Positions 1 to 5,318 of a stretch of DNA of 5,469 bases are shown piece by piece. The first letter of the stretch is position 1. Each line of letters opens with the position of its first letter. Origin of the DNA: DASTPP01 sp035762175 (GTDB taxonomy: Bacteria > Myxococcota_A > Polyangia > Polyangiales > Polyangiaceae). The translations under genes and the position numbers were made by a program. Under the pieces are notes generated by a model. It ran no database searches and was not told the DNA's origin. It saw nothing but the letters and a program-made list of their open reading frames with translations. The DNA lies in contig DASTPP010000258.1 of assembly GCA_035762175.1 (NCBI GenBank), positions 1-5,469 of the forward strand, given 5' to 3'.

Positions 1-168
1 GACGGCGATGCGCACGTCGCCCTCGAGCGAGACGTCGTCTCGGTTGAAGAGCTCGCCCTCGAGCGTCGCCAGGGCGTCGGGCTCGGCGGGGTCGTCAGGC
101 AACGAGCCACAGGCGGAGCCAAGCAAGGCAGGCAGCAGGCAGGAAAGTAGGCAACGTCGCATGCTCAT
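1..168 (-). CDS. Putative lipoprotein, N-terminal part (runs off the left edge)
   Basis: Read on the minus strand from the ATG at 168-166, this frame stays open for 56 codons to the edge of the window, so the rest of the gene lies outside. The product starts with a short Arg-containing n-region (MSMRRC), then a hydrophobic stretch rich in Leu, and a lipobox-like G-S-A-C with the lipidated Cys at residue 20. The mature part begins with an acidic, Pro-rich segment and leads into ATLEGELFNRDDVSLEGDVR, which looks like the first strand of a beta-sandwich domain. Lipoproteins of this style are common in myxobacteria, but I cannot name the family. A second ATG two codons in (162-160) is an equally good start. 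No strong Shine-Dalgarno sequence is visible upstream. It is transcribed away from the ligase remnant at 575, across a shared intergenic region. The lipoprotein call is fairly secure; the function is unknown. Confidence 0.6.
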   Translation of the reverse strand, partial: MSMRRCLLSCLLPALLGSACGSLPDDPAEPDALATLEGELFNRDDVSLEGDVRIAV

Positions 169-574
169 CTCGGCGGGGTGGGCGGGGCCGGGCTTGGCCC
201 TCGTTCGCCCCTTCGACGCGCGAGGGGCCGCCCCTGTAAAGCCGGCCCGACGATTTTTTCTGCCCTGGCCCGCCCTCAGGGTAGCACCCCCCGCCTCGGC
301 TTGGGCGGCGGCCCGTTTCCGCGCGCTCGGAGGGCGGGCCTGGGGGGCGCCGTCAAGCTCCCCGGGGCGGGCAAACCCTCACGAACCTCGGCACGAGGTG
401 GGTTCGACCTACCTGCCGCCAGGGTTCGACCGAGACGAGAGGTCGGTCGAACCTACCTCCGCTTGGTGCCGGGGCCTAGTTGCTATTCCTCAACCGAGCG
501 GCCTGCCTCGGCAGATAAAGACGGCGGGCATTGCGGTTCGGAGCGTTCGTGCTCTAGCGTATCGCGCACCGCCC
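169..574. other. Divergent intergenic region, no gene seen
   Basis: About 400 bases lie between the minus-strand lipoprotein start and the plus-strand ligase start. Open frames cross it on both strands, but their translations are Arg/Ala/Pro-rich and resemble no protein family, so I call no gene. It holds a small hairpin-capable sequence (AGGGG-CCG-CCCCT, 223-235), a run of six T at 254-259, and the paired palindromes at 390-470 listed separately. Promoters for both flanking genes should be here. I could not pick a convincing -35/-10 pair on either strand. Confidence 0.5.
390..470. promoter_or_regulatory. Pair of 19-bp palindromic sites, possible operators or large stem-loop
   Basis: AGGTGGGTTCGACCTACCT lies at 396-414 and AGGTCGGTCGAACCTACCT at 440-458. 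Each is an imperfect inverted repeat, with 7 of 8 arm positions pairing around a TCGA-like centre. The second read in reverse complement matches the first at 17 of 19 positions. Their centres are 44 bp apart, close to four helical turns. GGCAC at 390-394 and GTGCC at 466-470 extend the symmetry outward, so the whole block could also fold as one long hairpin. The site lies between divergent genes and about 115 bp before the ligase start. This fits a dimeric transcription regulator binding twice, or a small palindromic element. No known operator consensus was recognised. Confidence 0.4.
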
Positions 575-1200
575 ATGCGCATCGGCTTGCTTTACAATCT
601 AGCCAAGCACGCCCCCGCCGGGCGCCCCCGCCGACCTGCTCTACGAGCTTGACCACGAGCTTTCGGTGGCGGCCTACCGCAACGCCCTGGCCTCGTTCGG
701 CCACGAGGTGGTGATGTTGCCGGCCGACCGCGATCTGCCGATGCGCCTGCGCGAGGTCGACGTCGACGTGTGCTTCAACACCTGCGAGGGCGTGCGGGGC
801 GACTCGCGCGAGGCCCAGGTGCCCGCCTTGCTCGAGATGCTCGGCCTGCCCTACACCGGCTCGCAGGTGCTGGCCCTGGCCCTGACGCTCGACAAGCCGA
901 TGACCAAGCTTGAGGGCGCCGACGTCACGGTCGGCCTCCTCGGCAACTGGCCCGACCTCGACGTCTTGCCCATCTCGATGGTCGACTACTCGGGCTACGG
1001 CGAGGGGGCGGCGCCGGTCTACGGGTCGTCGTACAAGGTCGATCGCGCGGCCGAGTACCGCTACGTCTGCCCCGCGCGGCTCCCCGACGCCCTCGCGGCC
1101 GAGGTGCGACGCCTCGCGATCGAGACCATGCGGGTGACCAAGACCCTCGACGTCGCCCGCGTCGATCTGCGCCTGCGGGCGAGCGAGGGCAACCGCCCCT
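575..1200 (+). pseudogene. ATP-grasp ligase of the D-Ala-D-Ala ligase type, degraded remnant
   Basis: The family joins two carboxylate and amine substrates through an acyl-phosphate at the expense of ATP; D-Ala-D-Ala ligase does this for peptidoglycan in the cytoplasm. The start at 575 reads MRIGLLYNLAKHAP. The frame then breaks near 615-630, next to GGG at 620-622, where one extra base would explain the shift. In the new frame a typical N-terminal domain follows: ADLLYELDHELSVAAYRNAL, then CFNTCEGVRGDSREAQVPAL, the PYTGS segment and LALTLDKPMTK. The text then jumps straight to LEGADVTVGLLGNWPDL, a motif normally some 80-100 residues further on, so the central ATP-binding lobe is missing. The tail VARVDLRLRASEGNRPY should be followed by the metal-binding segment of the EVNPLPGL type, but the sequence becomes unrelated at about 1200. 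There is no clear ribosome binding site. Three lesions make activity very unlikely. The family is sure; the exact substrate is not. Confidence 0.8.
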
Positions 1201-1449
1201 ACCGAACGGCTCGCCCGCCCCGCCGGCCGCGCCGCCCGCGGCCCCGCCCGGCCCGCCCGCCGGCGGCGCGCCGCGCCCCTGCGAGCAGACGAGCCTCTCG
1301 AAGTCGGCCCCGAGCGTCGCACAATCTTCGTCGAGCTCGCACTGGTCGAGCCCCCCGTCGAGGGTCACGCTGCAGGCGCCGAGCGACGCCGCCGCCCCCG
1401 CCATGGCGAAGAGGCGTGCGGCGAGCCGGCGCGGGTCGCGGGCTTTCAT
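1200..1449 (-). pseudogene. Cys-containing lipoprotein, 3'-truncated
   Basis: Read on the minus strand from the ATG at 1449-1447, the product begins MKARDPRRLAARLF, continues with an Ala-rich hydrophobic stretch and ends its signal peptide at the lipobox L-G-A-C (Cys26). The mature start, SVTLDGGLDQCELDEDC, with Cys37, Cys43 and Cys55, resembles the short CxxDxDC-type module that myxobacterial surface lipoproteins often carry. It is followed by a low-complexity Gly/Ala/Pro linker (residues about 60-83). The domain expected after the linker is absent: at about 1200 the sequence changes into the 3' side of the oppositely oriented ligase remnant. No Shine-Dalgarno sequence precedes the ATG, and an in-frame TTG at 1464 is an alternative start. 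The frame stays open past the junction but the translation loses all character. I infer loss of the 3' part by deletion, inversion or misassembly. The full protein's function is unknown. Confidence 0.6.
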
Positions 1450-1680
1450 GGGTAATGATGGCAACGAACGCGCCCGGCGCCGTTTTACGGCTTATGCGCG
1501 AGCCGGGGGGCGCCGCGAGCTTACGGAAGCGCGCGTCCGGCGAAGGCACGCTCGTGCGCGCGCCGTGCCGGGTGGCGCAGGCGGGCCGGCCGCGTGGCCG
1601 AGTCGGTGAGGGACACGCCCGCGCACCGGTCGAGGTGACGCGTAAGCTCGCCACCAATGCCCGCGCCCCTGAGGTGCCTC

Positions 1681-1986
1681 TCACCCGCACGTGCAGAAGC
1701 CCGGCGACGAGCCGATCGGGGGGCCGCTGCTGCAGTAGCCGCTCGAGAACGAGCGCACGCCAGCGCCGCAGGCGGCGCAATATTGAACGCAGTACTGGTA
1801 GGTGGCATCACAAGGGGTATAGCCAGACCCGCAGTCCAAGGACTCGACATCGAGCGTGGTTTCTGGCGCGGCGGCGGTGGAGCCTGCCTCGGCCGGCTCC
1901 GCCGACGCGCCCTCATCCTCCGGGGCGCAGGCCGCAAACGCCATCGCCGCCAAGCCGAATGCTAGGATCATGCCCGTACGGTTCAT
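1681..1986 (-). CDS. Small Cys-rich lipoprotein (101 aa), eight-cysteine mature domain
   Basis: The product has a signal peptide (MNRTGMILAFGLAAMAFAAC) with lipobox F-A-A-C, so Cys20 should be lipidated and the protein membrane-anchored outside the cytoplasm. Residues 21-50 form an acidic, Ala/Glu/Pro/Thr-rich linker without aromatics. Residues 52-101 are a compact domain with eight cysteines (52, 59, 66, 70, 73, 85, 98, 100), spaced C-x6-C-x6-C-x3-C-x2-C-x11-C-x12-C-x1-C, ending one residue later. An even cysteine number and many Gly, Ser and Tyr suggest a disulfide-knotted extracellular module. I do not recognise the family. The start is well supported by AGGAG six bases upstream. The gene looks intact, unlike most of its neighbours. 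It diverges from the IS5-type transposase remnant, whose element may have inserted in its upstream region. A metal-binding role for the cysteines is possible but less likely for an exported protein. Confidence 0.7.
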   Translation of the reverse strand: MNRTGMILAFGLAAMAFAACAPEDEGASAEPAEAGSTAAAPETTLDVESLDCGSGYTPCDATYQYCVQYCAACGAGVRSFSSGYCSSGPPIGSSPGFCTCG

Positions 1987-1992
1987 TCTTTT

Positions 1993-1997
1993 CTCCT
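1993..1997 (-). promoter_or_regulatory. Ribosome binding site of the Cys-rich lipoprotein
   Basis: On the minus strand AGGAG lies six bases before the ATG at 1986-1984, inside a purine-rich, unusually A-rich leader (ACAGGAGAAAAGA). It is one of the two best Shine-Dalgarno matches in the window and fixes the start of the 101-residue protein. Confidence 0.7.
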
Positions 1998-2003
1998 GTT
2001 TTC

Positions 2004-2797
2004 TGTGTTTTGTAGGGGGGCTCGCGGCGAGAAGGCGTGAGCCGCGGCAATCGTTGCTCGCTCAAGCTGGTTTCGCAAGAGAGAAAGCATTGCGGCGACG
2101 CCTGCCGCTCGCGCCACGCTGCCGAGAGCGCGTTTGACGGCGTCGGTGCAGGCTTTGCCCAAGGCTCCAGCCATGGCCCGCGAGCCCTACCCGACCGACC
2201 TGAGCGACGCCGAGTGGGACCATCGTGCCCCACTCGTGCCGCCGCTGCTGCATCCCGGCTCCAACGACCACAACGACGAACGCCGCAAGATCGTCAACGC
2301 CATCCTCTACATCAAGCGCGCCGGGGGGGCCTGGCGGCGGCCGCATGGCCTGCCGAAGTGGCAAGACGTCGATCTCTGGTTTCAGAAATGTCATCGCGAC
2401 GGCACGTGGCCACGCAGGCGAGGCACGCTGCGCCGCCGCGTCCGCATCGCGGCGGGGCGCAAGGCGGAGCCGACGGCGGTGAGCGTCGACAGCCAGAGCG
2501 TGGAGGTGACGGACACGGGGCAGCCGCGCGGGTTCGATGCCGGCAAGAACATTAAGGGCAAAAAACGCCACCTCGGCGTCGACACGTTGGGGGGGCTGAC
2601 ATCCCTCGCCATCACGCCCGCCGGCGTCCAAGAACGCGACGGCAGGCGGCACGCCCTCGCGCAGATTCACAAGGCAGCACCCGACCGTGCGCAAGGCGTG
2701 GGCCGACGGCGCGTCCCGCGCTCTCGTCGGCGAGGCGGACAAGAAATCCAAGATCGCCCTCGAGAACACGTCCAAGAGGCATCGGAAGGTGAGGTAG
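2004..2797 (+). mobile_element. IS5-type insertion sequence remnant, ends not identified
   Basis: The transposase remnant shows that an IS5-family element was here. I found no terminal inverted repeats or target duplication. The left boundary must lie between the leader of the Cys-rich lipoprotein (about 2004) and the transposase start at 2173. The right end is missing: the coding sequence stops where the GC-rich repeat begins (2792). The element can no longer move on its own. Confidence 0.5.
2173..2797 (+). pseudogene. IS5-family transposase, frameshifted and C-terminally truncated
   Basis: DDE transposases of this family cut and rejoin the ends of their IS. From the ATG at 2173 the product shows the usual N-terminus (YPTDLSDAEW), the KIVNAILYIKRAGGAWR segment, LPKWQDVDLWF, DGTW, then DSQSV with the first catalytic Asp (D106), followed by PRGFDAGKNIKGKKRHLGVDTLG and GVQERDG. 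After about 2665-2675 the family sequence continues one frame over: QHPTVRKAWADGASRALVGE, where WADG holds the second catalytic Asp, then KKSKIALENTSKRHRKVR and a TAG at 2795-2797. The C-terminal part with the catalytic Glu (normally in a W-V-V-E-R-T-F segment) is absent. So two of three catalytic residues survive, split across a frameshift, and the protein must be dead. No good ribosome binding site precedes the start. Family assignment is secure; the IS5 subgroup is not assigned. Confidence 0.87.
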
Positions 2798-2904
2798 TCC
2801 AACGGGGGCTCGGCCGGGCGCCGGCGCGCGTCGGGCCGGCTCGCTGGCGTCCGTCCGGGCACGGAGCCCGACGCTCCTTCCGTTGCGGCTGGAAAGTGCC
2901 GCCG
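2792..2904 (+). repeat. GC-rich structured direct repeat, copy 1
   Basis: Positions 2792-2870 align without gaps to 5201-5279, with about 70 of 79 bases identical by eye; similarity continues with small gaps to about 2904 against 5311. The longest identical block is GGGGCTCGGCCGGGCGCCGG and its continuation to about 2834. Two hairpins are visible: an outer pair of GCCGGGC (2813-2819) with 2834-2840, one mismatch, and CGGGC-ACGGA-GCCCG (2856-2870). The repeat starts exactly where the transposase reading frame ends. It has no convincing coding capacity. It may be a dispersed palindromic element of the genome, in the style of REP or MITE sequences. Its copy number elsewhere is unknown. Confidence 0.75.
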
Positions 2905-3048
2905 CAGGCCGGAAAGCCGGGGGCGTCGCGCCCGACGTCGCGCCCCCGGGCCCGGCGGGCGGTGCGCCGTCGCCGCACGCGGCGAGGGCGGCGAGGCAGG
3001 TGGCCGCGAGGAGGGGCCCGCGGCGGCGGTACGAACGAGATCGGCCAT
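2905..3048 (-). pseudogene. Broken lipoprotein start
   Basis: In one minus-strand frame, bases 3031 down to about 2905 read YRRRGPLLAATCLAALAAC and then GDGAPPAGPGGATSG. This is a textbook lipoprotein signal: an Arg-rich n-region, a hydrophobic core and the lipobox L-A-A-C with the Cys codon at 2977-2975. That frame has no ATG, GTG or TTG upstream. The nearest ATG (3048-3046, MADLVR) is in another frame, so joining them requires a frameshift near 3031-3036. On the other side the frame runs into repeat copy 1 after about 42 residues. It therefore looks like the first part of a lipoprotein gene, damaged at both ends. The signal peptide could be a chance translation of GC-rich DNA, so confidence is limited. 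Confidence 0.4.
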
Positions 3049-3144
3049 GGGGAGAGCCGGCGGCATGGGTGCAGTCGAGCGAGCTACGCCGCGAGGCGCC
3101 GGCGGGTTTCGGTCGTCACGACGCCTCGCGCTCGGCCCGCGGGT

Positions 3145-3160
3145 GTCGGCCCGGGCCGAC
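3145..3160. terminator. Perfect 16-bp GC palindrome, possible terminator
   Basis: GTCGGCCCGGGCCGAC is a perfect palindrome lying 14 bases beyond the TGA at 3176-3174 on the minus strand, downstream of the terpene synthase and the orphan gene end. It could form a short stem in RNA. There is no T tract on either side, so this would be an atypical intrinsic terminator; it may simply be GC-rich symmetry. Confidence 0.2.
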
Positions 3161-3173
3161 GCCGGGGTCGCGA

Positions 3174-3287
3174 TCAGCGGCCGCCGAAGGCGTTGGCGAA
3201 GGCGACGACCTCGTTCTCGACGGCGGGGCTGTCGGCGCAGGTGCCGAAGGACACCTCGGCGTTCGGGGTGGTCTGGCAGAGCGCCAC
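3174..3287 (-). pseudogene. Orphan 3' gene end or very small ORF after the terpene synthase
   Basis: This minus-strand stretch reads VALCQTTPNAEVSFGTCADS, then PAVENEVVAFANAFGGR and a TGA at 3176-3174. Every codon ends in G or C and the residues are balanced, unlike the Arg-rich translations of the other frames, so it looks like genuine coding sequence. It lies in the same frame as the terpene synthase, separated only by that gene's TGA (3323-3321) and 11 further codons. A GTG at 3287 could start a 37-residue peptide, but it has no spaced ribosome binding site. The two Cys and the Asn/Ala-rich end would suit the tail of an exported protein. I infer the last exon-like piece of a lost gene. A readthrough extension of the synthase is less likely, because the synthase already ends at the normal place. 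Confidence 0.35.
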
Positions 3288-3320
3288 CCTTCGACGAGCG
3301 ACCCGAGCCGACGTGGCGGC

Positions 3321-4388
3321 TCAGCCCGAGCGCGCCACCCGCCGCGCCGCTTCGCCCGCGAGCAACGCCCGCCCCGACGCGTACCGGCTCGAGTGCCGCT
3401 GCCACGCGAGCGACCCGGCCATCCACGCCCGGCAGCCGTCGACGTAGCGCTCCACGAGCGTTCGCATGCGGGGCCCGTGGTCGCGCACGGTGCCGTCGAG
3501 CTGGCCGAGCTGGTCGAGCTCGCGGTCGTGCACGCGGATCGTGTGGTCGACGGCCGCGTGCAGGCCCATCGGCTCGCAGCGCTGCATCACGTAGAGGTAG
3601 TTGTTCACGTCGCCCGCGCGGCGCTCTTTGTCGTACGAGAACACGTCGTTGACGTAGGCGATGATGCGGCTCGTGAGCCACGTGATCCGCCGCACGATCG
3701 GGTCCGCGCGCACCTCGGGCGAGAGCTCTTCGCCGAGCGTGAGCTCGAGCAGATCGAGGCAGATGTAGACGCCCACCGTCTGCCCGCGCACGGCCATGTA
3801 CGAGGCCGGGTCGGGCGAGATGCCGCGGCCGCGGTAGTAGGTCTCGACCACCACGCCGTCCATCCAGAAGCGGCGCATGGTCTCCGTGAAGTGGAGGTAC
3901 CAGGCCGAGGAGCCGAGCCCCGACAGGCGGCGCGCGAGGTCGGCCAGCGCCCGCACGGCCGGCTCGGCGCCCGACGGCACGGCGCCGGTGCGCAGCACGG
4001 TCAGGTAGCGCTCGAACTGCGACTCGAGCCGCGCGGGCGCTTGCTCCACCGCCGGCGCGGTGTCGTAGACGTCGTCCTGAATGAAGATCCAGGCCATCAC
4101 CTCGGCGATGAGCTCGAGGAGCTCGGGCGACGCATCGGGGTAGGCCATCGCGGCGAGTCGGCCCACGCCCACGCCGCGGAACCGCGCGGCGGTGGTGGCG
4201 TCGCGCAGCAGGCCGTGCCGGGTCACCCAGTCGGTGGCGGCGATCTCGGCCCGCTCGGCGGCGGGGTTGCACCGCGCGGCCCACGGGTACGACAACGAGC
4301 CGAGGGTGCGGAGCTCGGGCGCGCGCGTGCGGAGGGGTTCGGGCGGCGGCTCCGGGGGCAGGAGACCCATCTTCGTCGGCGTGGGCAT
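3321..4388 (-). CDS. Bacterial type I terpene synthase (355 aa), probably a sesquiterpene cyclase
   Basis: These cytoplasmic enzymes ionise a prenyl diphosphate with three Mg ions and cyclise the cation to a terpene hydrocarbon or alcohol. The sequence carries all family motifs: the aspartate-rich DDVYD at 105-109 within FIQDDVYDT; the diphosphate-sensor Arg201 in SYMAVRGQTVGV, 46 residues before the next motif; the second metal-binding triad NDVFSYDKE at 247-255 (Asn247, Ser251, Glu255); and the RY pair at 335-336, 80 residues after Glu255. Length and spacing match typical single-domain bacterial synthases. It lacks the second domain of geosmin synthase and the long Pro-rich N-terminus of many methylisoborneol synthases. 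AGGAG eight bases before the ATG supports the start; Met7 is an alternative. No P450 or prenyltransferase lies beside it. It sits between two direct repeats (2792-2904, 5201-5311). Substrate size and product cannot be read from motifs; farnesyl diphosphate is the default guess. Confidence 0.95.
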   Translation of the reverse strand: MPTPTKMGLLPPEPPPEPLRTRAPELRTLGSLSYPWAARCNPAAERAEIAATDWVTRHGLLRDATTAARFRGVGVGRLAAMAYPDASPELLELIAEVMAWIFIQDDVYDTAPAVEQAPARLESQFERYLTVLRTGAVPSGAEPAVRALADLARRLSGLGSSAWYLHFTETMRRFWMDGVVVETYYRGRGISPDPASYMAVRGQTVGVYICLDLLELTLGEELSPEVRADPIVRRITWLTSRIIAYVNDVFSYDKERRAGDVNNYLYVMQRCEPMGLHAAVDHTIRVHDRELDQLGQLDGTVRDHGPRMRTLVERYVDGCRAWMAGSLAWQRHSSRYASGRALLAGEAARRVARSG

Positions 4389-4396
4389 GGGCGTCG

Positions 4397-4401
4397 CTCC
4401 T
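4397..4401 (-). promoter_or_regulatory. Ribosome binding site of the terpene synthase
   Basis: On the minus strand AGGAG is followed by eight bases (CGACGCCC) and the ATG at 4388-4386. This selects the 355-residue start over the in-frame Met at codon 7. The leader upstream (to about 4450) is less GC-rich than its surroundings and is the likely promoter region, but I cannot assign -35 and -10 boxes with confidence. Confidence 0.65.
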
Positions 4402-5200
4402 GAGATAGCAGGGCCAGGCCTTCAGCAACTCGTATGCCATCAGGTTACAAGGGGGGGTGCCGGGGGCCGCCCGGCGGGGCGCCGACGAGTCGTTATGGCG
4501 GCGCACCAGGGCGCGGTGGCCGTCGTCGCGCGCCCGTGACAGGCAGCGGCCCAGGCGGGTGGGCGGCGTAACGTCGATGCAACACCTCGCCGGGCCACGG
4601 CGTGCGGGGGGCCTGCGCGGCCCGACGTGCGAGAGCGATCGCGACCCTGGCCCGCCCCCCGCAGTGCCGTCGCCCGGCGCGATCGCCCGTCGCTTTTTCG
4701 CAAACCCCCGATTGCCTTCTATCGACAACCCGCTCTTCGCTACCTCGGGCGACGCGCCTCGCGTGTTGCGAGGCGGCCCTTCGTCGCCGGCCCCGCCCGA
4801 AGCACCGAGCGGCGAGGCGCCCCCGCCCGAGCTCTGCCCCGCCGACGAGCCCGACGCCCGCCTGGCCGAGCCCTTGCCGTCGACGGCGAACGGCTCGAAG
4901 CCGCCCAAGTCGGCCCCGTCGGCCGCGGGCAGGGCGCCGAACTAGCAGGCCAGGACGTGCTCGAGGGCGCGCGTTCAGGGCGCGGAAGACGTTCGAGAAG
5001 CGCCTCAGCAGACCTCAGCCAAACGAAAAGCCCCCGGGCCCGCCCCCGCTCGGGGCCGTGGGCGACAAGACCGCCGAGCGCCGGGGCGCCGTCGAGGCCG
5101 CCCTGCCGGGGGGCCGGCGGCAGATGGACGGCGGCACGTTCGGACGCACGCTGGGGTCTTCGCGGGGCGAGCCGTGCCAAAACCCGCCCCCGGAGGGCAT
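4402..5200. other. About 800 bases without a confident gene
   Basis: The stretch contains a run of seven G at 4451-4457, a less GC-rich patch near 4690-4730, and long frames open on both strands. At 4700-4945 the plus frame ends in a Pro/Ala/Ser-rich tail (SPAPPEAPSGEAPPPELCPA, then a TAG at 4943-4945). The minus frame over the same bases gives a Gly/Ser-rich product containing LGGFEPFAVDGKGSA. The third codon positions of the two frames coincide, so codon bias cannot choose between them. At 5030-5200 the plus frame reads GAVGDKTAERRGAVEAALPG and then MDGGTFGRTLGSSRGEPC, which could be a gene scrap. None has a recognised domain or ribosome binding site. I infer promoter DNA of the synthase near 4402-4450 and decayed gene pieces beyond it. 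Confidence 0.4.
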
Positions 5201-5311
5201 AGGCAATCCAACCGGGGCTCGGCCGGGCGCCGGCGCGCGTCGGCCCGGCTCGTTCGCGTCGGCCCGGGCACGAAGCCCGGCCGCTCTCCGTTGACGCCGG
5301 GAAAGGCCGCC
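5201..5311 (+). repeat. GC-rich structured direct repeat, copy 2
   Basis: This is the second copy of the repeat at 2792-2904, in the same orientation and about 2.4 kb away, so the two copies bracket the terpene synthase. Here both hairpins are perfect: GCCGGGC (5222-5228) pairs with GCCCGGC (5243-5249) around a 14-base loop, and CCGGGC-ACGAA-GCCCGG spans 5264-5280. On the minus strand it follows directly after the sigma-factor fragment, whose homology ends at about 5319. The flanks of the two copies beyond these limits are unrelated, so the boundaries are real to within about ten bases. Confidence 0.75.
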
Positions 5312-5318
5312 GAATGCC

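Noticed and set aside
390..470. Integron attC or phage attachment site reading of the palindromic block
   Set aside because: No core sites of the RYYYAAC/GTTRRRY type flank the arms and there is no integrase in the window.
1479..1491. Small hairpin GCCGT-TTT-ACGGC between the two minus-strand lipoproteins
   Set aside because: A five-base stem without a following T tract is too weak to call a terminator in DNA of this composition.
1201..2015. Continuation of the ligase frame to the stop at 2015 as a fusion protein
   Set aside because: After 1200 the translation is Arg/Ala/Pro-rich and lies antisense to two lipoproteins, so it is read-through of unrelated DNA rather than a domain.
1983..2174. 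63-codon minus-strand ORF whose TGA overlaps the ATG of the Cys-rich lipoprotein (ATGA)
   Set aside because: The overlap would suggest translational coupling, but the lipoprotein has its own strong ribosome binding site, and the ORF has no ribosome binding site, no GC3 bias and no recognisable sequence. It covers the likely promoter region.
2883..4403. Plus-strand open frame of 506 codons antisense to the terpene synthase
   Set aside because: It mirrors the synthase codons and shows a Val/Glu/His/Arg-rich pattern typical of antisense translation.
4634..4688. Two GCGATCGC octamers within about 50 bases
   Set aside because: They resemble the cyanobacterial HIP1 motif, but such palindromes are expected by chance at this GC content and nothing else suggests a cyanobacterium.
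2062..4908. Minus-strand open frame of 948 codons across the terpene synthase region
   Set aside because: It is out of frame with the synthase and is extremely rich in Arg, Pro and Ala. It is open only because stop codons are rare at this GC content; no domain is recognisable.
4602..5294. Plus-strand open frame of 230 codons
   Set aside because: The first half is Arg-rich noise and the end runs into repeat copy 2. Only a short middle part looks protein-like, which is noted in the 4402-5200 entry.
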